A DNA stretch of 33,364 nucleotides from Candidatus Servula neotermitis (GTDB lineage: Bacteria; Actinomycetota; Actinomycetes; Actinomycetales; Bifidobacteriaceae), in assembly GCA_031281695.1 (NCBI GenBank), contig JAITFB010000042.1, forward strand, positions 1-33,364, given 5' to 3'. Below are positions 18,115-25,939 of the stretch, one piece after another (the stretch's first letter is position 1; the number at the start of each line of letters is the position of its first letter). The translations under genes and the position numbers were made by a program. The notes beneath the pieces were generated by a model, which saw nothing but the letters and a program-made list of their open reading frames with translations, was not told the DNA's origin and did no database searches.

Positions 18115-19893
18115 ATGAGCCGCAACTCAGTCCAGGCATCGCCTTCTAAGCTTTTACCAAAAGTCCGAAAACCCGATGATTTAAAACAGTTTAACCATGA
18201 ACAATTAGATCGATTAGCTAAAGAAATTCGGGCTAAAATCATCTCCGGCGTCAAAAAAAATGGGGGACATTTAGGTTCGAATTTGGGTACTGTAGAATTG
18301 ACTTTAGCTATTCATCGCGTGTTCGACAGTCCGCACGACACGATTATTTTCGATACTGGTCACCAAACTTACACTCATAAATTAATTACGGGTCGCCAAG
18401 ATTTTCGGCATTTAAGAACTGCTCAAGGGTTGTCAGGTTATCCATCTCGACAAGAATCGCTCCACGATGTTTTAGAAAATTCGCACGCTTCATCTTCCTT
18501 AGGCTGGGCCGACGGAATCGCTAAAGCGAATTTGTTGAACCATAGCGATGCGCATACTGTAGTCGTAATTGGCGACGGAGCTTTGACGGGCGGACCAGTT
18601 TGGGAGGCCATCAATAATATTGCTCAATCCATGAACGAACGTTTGACTATAATCATCAACGATAACGGCATGAGTTATACGCCGACTAAAGGGGGGATGG
18701 CTCGTTATTTACAAACTGTGAAAGTTTCTGAACAATGGAACGCTCTTTCGACGACTTCCAAACGAGCTTTGTATCATTTAGGTAAGCCTGGGCGCTTAAT
18801 CCGAGGATTTATTCATAAATTGAAATCATTTTTCGTGCGGGTGGTTAATATTGGAGGCGTGTTTAAAGACTATGACATTACTTATTTAGGACCTATAGAC
18901 GGGCATAACATTGAGTTCATCGAAAAGGAGTTGCGTAGCGCCAAGCGTTTGCATGAACCTTCGATTGTACATGTCGTGACGCAAAAAGGTCACGGCGTTC
19001 AAGTCGCAGAACACGATAATTCCGGCGCTTATCATGCTGTTGCGGCGAATTACGATCAAGATATTCCAGCATTAAATACTTGGACTGAAGTGTTTCGTCA
19101 AGAGATGGTAAAATTAGGCAAACAATATCCCAAATTGGTCACTATTACGGCGGCTATGACTGGTCCTGTGGGATTAGATCTATTCCGAAATGTTTTTCCC
19201 AAACGTTTTTTCGACGTAGGAATCGCTGAGGCTGAAGCTTTTACGATGGCTGCTGGACTGGCCTATAAAGGTTTTCATCCATTAATCGCGCTGTATTCTA
19301 CTTTTGCTTTACGAGGTTTCGATCAACTCTTAATGGACGTGGCTTTGCATAACCAGTCGTTAACTTTAATTTTAGATCGAGCGGGCGTGACTGGCGACGA
19401 TGGCGCATCTCATAACGGAATTTGGGATATGGCGTTGTTTTCGAAAATTCCTAATGTTCGCATTGCGACCCCTTACGATGCCAAATCTTTAAAGCGGGCA
19501 CTATTAGAGGCGGTATCCACTCAAGGAGTCAATATCGTTCGATACCCTAAAGGGGCAATTCCTGCGCAATTGTCTATTCCTCAATCTGCTGGTCGGCAAA
19601 AGTGTGTATTGGCTTTAGGTCCTCTACTCGAGTCAGTTTTAGCTAACCCTTTTTACCAGGATTTTGATATCATCGCTCCGCTTTGGCCTTGGCCTTTGAC
19701 TTCCGAATTATTAGATCAACTTCAACCTTATGATTATATTTTGACTTTAGAAGATGGAGTCTTACACGGTGGATTGGGCGAACAAATTCAAGTGGCTTGC
19801 CCTCATAAAACGGTGGAAATTCGCGCGATACCTAATGCTTTTTTGCCCACTGATTCTCGCAGTTCGCTATTGAAGATCTACGGCTTGGCTTAA
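18115..19893 (+). CDS. dxs: 1-deoxy-D-xylulose-5-phosphate synthase
   Basis: 592 aa; GGHLGSNLGTVELTLAIHRVFDSPHDTIIFDTGHQTYTHKLITGR, VVIGDGALTGGPVWEAINN, YLGPIDGHNI, DRAGVTGDDGASHNGIWDMA. Confidence 0.97.
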   Translation: MSRNSVQASPSKLLPKVRKPDDLKQFNHEQLDRLAKEIRAKIISGVKKNGGHLGSNLGTVELTLAIHRVFDSPHDTIIFDTGHQTYTHKLITGRQDFRHLRTAQGLSGYPSRQESLHDVLENSHASSSLGWADGIAKANLLNHSDAHTVVVIGDGALTGGPVWEAINNIAQSMNERLTIIINDNGMSYTPTKGGMARYLQTVKVSEQWNALSTTSKRALYHLGKPGRLIRGFIHKLKSFFVRVVNIGGVFKDYDITYLGPIDGHNIEFIEKELRSAKRLHEPSIVHVVTQKGHGVQVAEHDNSGAYHAVAANYDQDIPALNTWTEVFRQEMVKLGKQYPKLVTITAAMTGPVGLDLFRNVFPKRFFDVGIAEAEAFTMAAGLAYKGFHPLIALYSTFALRGFDQLLMDVALHNQSLTLILDRAGVTGDDGASHNGIWDMALFSKIPNVRIATPYDAKSLKRALLEAVSTQGVNIVRYPKGAIPAQLSIPQSAGRQKCVLALGPLLESVLANPFYQDFDIIAPLWPWPLTSELLDQLQPYDYILTLEDGVLHGGLGEQIQVACPHKTVEIRAIPNAFLPTDSRSSLLKIYGLA

Positions 19894-19910
19894 TCGAGTA
19901 AGATGTAAGA

Positions 19911-19988
19911 GTGTATAACAACTATAAATCAAAGGCTAACGGTCTGCGATTGAGTATGAGCATGAGAGTTTTAAATTTGAGTTTATGA
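19911..19988 (+). CDS. Candidate leaderless 25-codon uORF upstream of dxr
   Basis: TAAGAT (19899-19904), 6 nt, GTG at 19911; reads MYNNYKSKANGLRLSMSMRVLNLSL* with TGA (19986-19988) overlapping the dxr ATG (19985). Confidence 0.3.
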   Translation: MYNNYKSKANGLRLSMSMRVLNLSL

Positions 19989-21112
19989 CGAGCGTAATTA
20001 TTTTAGGATCCACTGGATCGGTGGGGACCCAAACTTTAGAAGTGATTAGTGCTTTTAACCGAGTTGCTTTACCCAAAGAACGCATCAAAGTGGTTGGATT
20101 AGCGGCTAAACATGATTCAGAACTTTTAAAAACTCAAGCTGAACGATTTCAAGTTAAGAAAGTCGTGGTCTATGAACGCGATGGACGAGAAGTACTTTTA
20201 GAGCTGGCTAAATCCAAGGCTACTTTTGTCGTGAATGCTATTGGCGGTTATTTCGGATTGTTTCCATCGTTAGCGGCCTTGAGTTCAAAATCGACGCTGC
20301 TTTTAGCGAATAAAGAGACTTTAGTTTCCGGCGGACCTTTATTAGACCGGTATTTAAAACAAATAATTCCGCTGGATTCCGAACATTCTTCAATTTGGCA
20401 AATTTTACGCAACGAAGATCCTGCTGATGTTCGACGCGTGATTATTACTGCATCCGGCGGACCTTTTTTCGGAAAACATATTGGTCAATTATTCAATGCC
20501 TCTTTAGAAGATGCTTTAAAACATCCGACGTGGTCAATGGGGCAAGTCATCACTATCAATTCAGCTACATTAGTTAATAAAGCTTTGGAATTAGCTGAAG
20601 CTTGCGCCTTGTTTCGATTGCCAGCTGATAAAATCGAAATCAAAGTTGAACGAACTTCTCAAGTCCATGCAATTGTTGAATTCGTTGACGGATCCACTTC
20701 AGTTCAAATTGCTCCGCCGGATATGAGAATTCCGATCAGCGTTGCTTTAGGCGTCCATCGGAGGATTCCCAATGAAATTGAGTCGGTCGATTTAACCGAC
20801 GTTCAAAAATTAGCTTTTTTGAACGTAGATAATCAAGCTTTTCCAGCTATTAGTTTGATGCGTAAATGCTTGGCTCAAGGTCCTTTGTTCGCCACAGTTT
20901 ATAATGCGGCTAATGAAATTTTGGTTGAAAAATTCATTCAAAATGAAATCGGCTTTTTAGATATTGTCAGCGGAATTGATCAAGTTGTAGGGCAATTTAC
21001 CAACACCAAGTCCAAACTTACGCTTGAGGATGTTAAATCAGCCGATCAATGGGCGCGCGAACGAGCTGATGAAATCAAATTGGATCTTTTTGATGTTATC
21101 AACGCCTTTTAG
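19985..21112 (+). CDS. dxr: 1-deoxy-D-xylulose-5-phosphate reductoisomerase
   Basis: 375 aa; ILGSTGSVGTQTLEVI, LLANKETLVSGG, IIPLDSEHSSIWQ, ITASGGPFF, HPTWSMGQVITINSATLVNKALELAEA. Confidence 0.97.
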   Translation: MTSVIILGSTGSVGTQTLEVISAFNRVALPKERIKVVGLAAKHDSELLKTQAERFQVKKVVVYERDGREVLLELAKSKATFVVNAIGGYFGLFPSLAALSSKSTLLLANKETLVSGGPLLDRYLKQIIPLDSEHSSIWQILRNEDPADVRRVIITASGGPFFGKHIGQLFNASLEDALKHPTWSMGQVITINSATLVNKALELAEACALFRLPADKIEIKVERTSQVHAIVEFVDGSTSVQIAPPDMRIPISVALGVHRRIPNEIESVDLTDVQKLAFLNVDNQAFPAISLMRKCLAQGPLFATVYNAANEILVEKFIQNEIGFLDIVSGIDQVVGQFTNTKSKLTLEDVKSADQWARERADEIKLDLFDVINAF

Positions 21113-22044
21113 TCGTTTATAAAGCACACTTTCGAGAGTCGAGCTAAATTTTGATCATAGATTTCGTCGCTCGATAAATCAGAAGTAAAAGTTTCATTTT
21201 CTAAAATTTGAACCGCTTCGTTAATGTTAGCTACAGGATAAAGCGGAAGCGCGGCCATGGAGTTTCGATTGATTGCTGAACAATTATCGAAAGGAAATAA
21301 GAATAACTTTGCTTCGTCTCGTTTAGCTCCAGCGATTTTTTGGTTGATTCCTCCAATTGCTCCGATGACTCCGTCAGTTGAAATTTCCCCAGTTCCAGCG
21401 ATGACTGACCCTTTGGTTAAATCCATTGGACCAATTTTTTGAAGTATGCCTAAAGTGAACATTAATCCTGCGCTAGGACCCCCAACGTCATTTAAGGACA
21501 CTTTGATTTCATAGTCATCGCTAGTCAATCCCAAAAAATTCAAAGCTGCTGTGACCGCGGAATCTTGGGAATTCTCCATCGACTCTTGGTTTTCTTGATT
21601 AATTTCTTCAGAAGTTCTATTGAACCCATAGACCGCTTCAGTCGGCATGACGACTTGATTGGGCGAAAAATAATGATAAATGGCTTCAGGCAAGCTCATG
21701 TAAAAACTCGGTCCTCCCCAAACTGTAACTGTGGTCAAAAGTAAGCGCCCTTCGGAATTTTGGCGAACTGATCCATTCGCTTTAGGAACGATTTGGATTA
21801 AATCAATTATAGTTTTTGACTCTTGGCCATCGCTCGCATCTGGACTCATACTGGGGTCTAGATCTTCGTTGTTAGAACCTGAGTTATCCTGGCTTTCAGT
21901 GTTGTCATCTAAAGCGCTCTGAGTAGTTTCAGTTTGACCCAAGACATCACGCGTTGGCCCAGGCGATTCGGCTACTAAAGGCAAGGGCATCGCCAGCCCC
22001 CAAAATATTAAGATGGCGCATAAACTATAGATGATTCGCTTCAA
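21109..22044 (-). CDS. YlbL-type S16 (Lon-like) protease lacking the usual PDZ domain; TTG start
   Basis: N-terminal signal/TM segment; TVTVWGGPSFYMSLPEAIYHYF; catalytic Ser motif VSLNDVGGPSAGLMFTLGIL; Lys motif AIGGINQKIAGA. Confidence 0.85.
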   Translation of the reverse strand: MKRIIYSLCAILIFWGLAMPLPLVAESPGPTRDVLGQTETTQSALDDNTESQDNSGSNNEDLDPSMSPDASDGQESKTIIDLIQIVPKANGSVRQNSEGRLLLTTVTVWGGPSFYMSLPEAIYHYFSPNQVVMPTEAVYGFNRTSEEINQENQESMENSQDSAVTAALNFLGLTSDDYEIKVSLNDVGGPSAGLMFTLGILQKIGPMDLTKGSVIAGTGEISTDGVIGAIGGINQKIAGAKRDEAKLFLFPFDNCSAINRNSMAALPLYPVANINEAVQILENETFTSDLSSDEIYDQNLARLSKVCFIND

Positions 22045-22144
22045 TGTTCTTACAGTTTATCTAGTTAAGTCTCGTGCGCCAATGATTGACTAAAGTAAAT
22101 CAGCTTTCGACAGTTGAGCGCTAACTCAATTTTAATCTTTAGCC

Positions 22145-22150
22145 TAAACT
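22145..22150 (+). promoter_or_regulatory. -10-like TAAACT, 6 nt before the helicase ATG
   Basis: ccTAAACTaacctaATG. Confidence 0.65.
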
Positions 22151-22156
22151 AACCTA

Positions 22157-23932
22157 ATGGCACGACTTGCGAATCCTGAGAAAATCTTGGCTCAATTAGA
22201 CGAACAGCAACAACAAGCGGTTCGGGCATTGGATGGACCTGTTCGAATCTTCGCAGGCGCTGGAACTGGAAAAACTCGAACAATCACGCATAGGATTGCT
22301 TATGGCGCAGCGCTCGGAGCTTGGTCTTCTCGCGAAGTTCTTGCAGTCACTTTTACTTCCAAAGCCGCTTTAGAAATGCGAGAACGTTTACAAAGTCTTG
22401 GCATTGACAGTCCCCAAGTTCGTACTTTTCATGCTCAAGCACTTTTGGATCTAAATACTTATTGGCCCGAAGTCTGCGATACGCCGATCCCTGAGTTAAA
22501 AACCAATTTACGACCATATTTAATTCAAGGAGTGCATACTCTCCAAGGCCAAGGTTATTTGAAAATTTTACGGGGTCAAATTTTTTATGCTGAAGAGTTT
22601 TTTGATGAACTTAATCCTTTGCAAGTTCAAAAAGCTTTTCAAGCTGGAGAAGATGAACAATCTATAATTACTCCAGTAGTTGAAGCAATTTTAGATGAAA
22701 TTGCTTGGGCTAAAGTTTCATTGATTGATCAATTTCGATACGTCGAGGCGGTTCAAAAACTGGGACGGCCAGTGCCGTTTAGCCTTCCTCCTCAAGTGTT
22801 CGGCCGCATTTATCAAGCGTTCGAGACTGCTAAAGTCAAAAATAACGTAATTGACTTTAATGATTTACTTTTATTGGCATCGTACATGATAGTCAAACAT
22901 GATTCCGTCCGGAAAAAAATTCATAAACGCTATCGTTTTATTACAGTTGATGAATATCAGGATGTTTCGCCGATTCAACAGTTTTTATTGAACCAATGGC
23001 TGGGGAAAAATCGTAATTTGTGCGTCGTAGGGGACGCAAATCAAACCATTTATTCATTCGCTGGAGCGACTCCGAGGTTTCTTTTAGACTTCAAACAAAA
23101 ATATCCAGAAGCTATAGATGTGAGTTTAGCTGTGAACTATCGATCAGTTCCCGCGCCAGTAGCTTTAGCTAATTTCTTAGTTCAAAATAATCCTGGAACT
23201 ATAAATTTGACTACTCGCAAAAAATACGGAACCAGCGTTAAGTTTGAAATTTTCGAGTCTGACGAAGCTGAACTAGAAGCAATCGCCCAATTAATCGCCA
23301 GTTTCCCCGATCGAGATATTCCCGAAGTCGCAATTTTGACCCGTACTAATTTATCTAGCGGATCGGTTATCGCGAAATTGAAAGAGCATGGCGTCAAAGC
23401 TTACGATCGCAACCAACAATTTGCGCTTAAAATCGATGACGCTCATATAGAACCTGAACTTCAAAATAACGATGATCTGAGCGACGATGATAATGATAAC
23501 GACGAGCTTAGCATTGTAGGGGCGGAATATTTACCCTTCAAATTAGCTGAACCGACATCGCAGTTGCCTAAAAAAATCGAAAGACTCTTGTCTCCAGCTA
23601 AAAATCCAGCGACTCATAGCGTTAAACCCATTGAGGCTAAACCTCCAGCGGGCAAGCCTGCGGGAGTTAGTGTCCTAACTATTCATGCGGCCAAAGGCTT
23701 AGAGTTTAAAATTGTGTTTGTCGTAGGAGTTTATGAAGGAAATTTGCCATATATGGAAGCTCAAACTCAAGGTCAACTAGATGAAGAAAAGCGTTTACTT
23801 TATGTTGCTATCACCAGGGCTAAAGAGCGACTCTACATTTCTTATGCCCGCGCTAAACGATCCCAAAATAAACGATCTCGCGCCAAATCTCAGTTTTTAG
23901 AAGGAATTTGGCCAGCGAAATCTCAATCTTAG
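22157..23932 (+). CDS. UvrD/PcrA-type superfamily 1 helicase, UvrD2-like, without an evident C-terminal HRDC domain
   Basis: 591 aa; GAGTGKTRTITHRIAY, VTFTSKAALEMRERL, VDEYQDVSPIQQFLL, VVGDANQTIYSFAGA, LTIHAAKGLEFKIVFV, EEKRLLYVAITRAKERL. Confidence 0.93.
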   Translation: MARLANPEKILAQLDEQQQQAVRALDGPVRIFAGAGTGKTRTITHRIAYGAALGAWSSREVLAVTFTSKAALEMRERLQSLGIDSPQVRTFHAQALLDLNTYWPEVCDTPIPELKTNLRPYLIQGVHTLQGQGYLKILRGQIFYAEEFFDELNPLQVQKAFQAGEDEQSIITPVVEAILDEIAWAKVSLIDQFRYVEAVQKLGRPVPFSLPPQVFGRIYQAFETAKVKNNVIDFNDLLLLASYMIVKHDSVRKKIHKRYRFITVDEYQDVSPIQQFLLNQWLGKNRNLCVVGDANQTIYSFAGATPRFLLDFKQKYPEAIDVSLAVNYRSVPAPVALANFLVQNNPGTINLTTRKKYGTSVKFEIFESDEAELEAIAQLIASFPDRDIPEVAILTRTNLSSGSVIAKLKEHGVKAYDRNQQFALKIDDAHIEPELQNNDDLSDDDNDNDELSIVGAEYLPFKLAEPTSQLPKKIERLLSPAKNPATHSVKPIEAKPPAGKPAGVSVLTIHAAKGLEFKIVFVVGVYEGNLPYMEAQTQGQLDEEKRLLYVAITRAKERLYISYARAKRSQNKRSRAKSQFLEGIWPAKSQS

Positions 23933-23935
23933 TTC

Positions 23936-23941
23936 TAAAAT
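23936..23941 (+). promoter_or_regulatory. -10-like TAAAAT, 6 nt before the DUF2342-like GTG
   Basis: tcTAAAATaaaataGTG. Confidence 0.5.
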
Positions 23942-23947
23942 AAAATA

Positions 23948-25564
23948 GTGAGCGATGAACTAGATGCTCTGAATTCTCCCGAAGATGAGTTTGATCCTGA
24001 GTCGGTTGAACAGCTTTCGGAGTTGATGCAAGAGCTAAGCGAAAAAATCCAAGAAGCTTTCGGCGCGTCAGATAAAGCTAACTTGAAAGAGCAGCAACAA
24101 TCGAAAATGCAAAAAAAATTACACCAATCTTTAAAAAAAGTAGATGATGCTCAAATTTTAGTCCGCTCGCGTAAGAAACCCGCCACTATGAGATTGAAAG
24201 CTAACTTATACGACTTCAACAATGTGGTCGATTCGTTAATGAGTTTATTAGAAGATCCAAGCCCTGATGTTTTACGCAGCGAAGTCGTACGTTTAGCTCA
24301 AACTAATTTGGCCGCGCCATCCAAAAGTCATCGTTCTCAAATGAGTTTGGACGTATTAGTTAGAGATTCATTAGAGCCTCTAAAAGAGCTGAGCGAAATT
24401 GTTCAAACTATTCCCCGCTTAGAGCGTTGGACACCGCTAGATTGGATAGAAAACACGGTAGATACTTGGTTGGAGTTGACTAAACCGTTGAAACAATTGT
24501 TGATTCGTCAAGGCAAGCTTATTGACGAAAAGACTGATGGAGGATCGCCCTTTTTGGGTTTGCGCGTACATGAATTCAGTTCAGTATTTTCCCATAGTCT
24601 AGGGCATGTTTCGCCGACTAATTTGGCCCAGACCATGTTCGCGTTCAAGATCAGTGAAAGTTTAGGTCTGAGCGCGCGTTACGCTTTATCCAGTTCAGAT
24701 ATGGGCATTCCGCTGACAGACGATTGTTTAGGAGTAGTTATAGAGAATTATCAAATTTACGCTAATGAGCTCCCAGTCCCATTTCGTTCATTATTGAAAT
24801 TCTCTTTATTACATGGGATTTTGATTAATAATTTATTTTCTCAGCATTCCTGGCTTACTTCGCAGCTACGGGCGTTCGCTAATCACTTTATGCGTAAATC
24901 GGTCAATCCATTTCAACTGTTTCAAGACAAGGCCGAGCGTGCATTAGCTCGCGCGCAATACGATGACTATGAAGATATTGAGTCTTTGATTCATCAAGCA
25001 TTTGACGAAGGCGATGCTTCTACTTCCAGCGAAACCGAGCCTAAACCTTCTGAATTGATTTTAAAGCGAATTGAATGGCTGATGTCTTTAATTGAAGCCT
25101 GGGCCAGCGTGAGCGCTTATAAAGTTATGAGTAAAAATTCCAAATATGCTGGATCATTGTTAGAAATTTTCCGACGCCGACGTACTAATTTTGGTTCGAT
25201 CGAATCAGCCATTGCATTTATTTTAGGTCATCCGCTGGATTTGACAGGCAATACTGAAGCTTATGATTTTTGGCTAAGGGCTTATCAGTCGATGGATCGA
25301 GCTGAACGCGATGCTATTTGGGATCGTTTCGATAATTTGCCTTCTTTAGACCAATTGAAGCATTTGGATACTTATTTTAACCCTCCGAAATTTTCATCAT
25401 CATCATCATCTCCTACTGAGAAGAAATCAACCTTAGATTGGGACGCTGAATTGAAAAAATTCTTTTCCCAAACTAATTCTACGAACTCTCAATCTAATCC
25501 TCAATCAGACGCTGATCTAAATAATTCAGGTCAAAATTCGGACGAATCAATTAATCCAACTTGA
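23948..25564 (+). CDS. Divergent DUF2342 / zinc-dependent metalloprotease-superfamily-like protein (GTG start)
   Basis: C-terminal RRRRTNFGSIESAIAFILGHPLDLTGNTEAYDFWLRAYQSMDRAERDAIWDRFDNLPSLDQL matches the actinobacterial DUF2342 pattern; gene lies beside a UvrD2-like helicase. Confidence 0.7.
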   Translation: MSDELDALNSPEDEFDPESVEQLSELMQELSEKIQEAFGASDKANLKEQQQSKMQKKLHQSLKKVDDAQILVRSRKKPATMRLKANLYDFNNVVDSLMSLLEDPSPDVLRSEVVRLAQTNLAAPSKSHRSQMSLDVLVRDSLEPLKELSEIVQTIPRLERWTPLDWIENTVDTWLELTKPLKQLLIRQGKLIDEKTDGGSPFLGLRVHEFSSVFSHSLGHVSPTNLAQTMFAFKISESLGLSARYALSSSDMGIPLTDDCLGVVIENYQIYANELPVPFRSLLKFSLLHGILINNLFSQHSWLTSQLRAFANHFMRKSVNPFQLFQDKAERALARAQYDDYEDIESLIHQAFDEGDASTSSETEPKPSELILKRIEWLMSLIEAWASVSAYKVMSKNSKYAGSLLEIFRRRRTNFGSIESAIAFILGHPLDLTGNTEAYDFWLRAYQSMDRAERDAIWDRFDNLPSLDQLKHLDTYFNPPKFSSSSSSPTEKKSTLDWDAELKKFFSQTNSTNSQSNPQSDADLNNSGQNSDESINPT

Positions 25565-25863
25565 AAGTTTTTATGAATTCGTTCGATTTTGAAGCTCCAT
25601 TAAAGGACAATGAGCTGGAAAATGATCAAGAGGTTGAGCCTCGATCGATCTCTAATCACGCTCCAACGCATCAAGTTTTAGATTTAGGATTAAATGAAAC
25701 TCTGCCTGGATTTCATGAACCTCGAAGTTTTGAAAAGAAGTATCAAGCCCCTGACCCCCAATTTTCCAAATTTTGGTTAGTCGTACCGTACTTTGCTGCG
25801 GTTTTTGCTGGGATCGCTTTAGGACTGTTAGCTTTTCTAATTTTTTGGTTAACTAGTCGTTAG
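25561..25863 (+). CDS. Small protein with one C-terminal TM helix
   Basis: 100 aa; WLVVPYFAAVFAGIALGLLAFLIFWLTSR tail; TTG start overlaps the upstream stop (TTGA), with an alternative ATG at 25573. Confidence 0.65.
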   Translation: MKVFMNSFDFEAPLKDNELENDQEVEPRSISNHAPTHQVLDLGLNETLPGFHEPRSFEKKYQAPDPQFSKFWLVVPYFAAVFAGIALGLLAFLIFWLTSR

Positions 25864-25927
25864 AAATAAATTCGCCTTCAAATATCCATCCAGTATATCC
25901 TAATCCCTAATCTTTAGTTAGCTAAAC

Positions 25928-25933
25928 TAAAAT
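25928..25933 (+). promoter_or_regulatory. -10-like TAAAAT, 6 nt before the kinase ATG
   Basis: acTAAAATtataatATG. Confidence 0.5.
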
Positions 25934-25939
25934 TATAAT

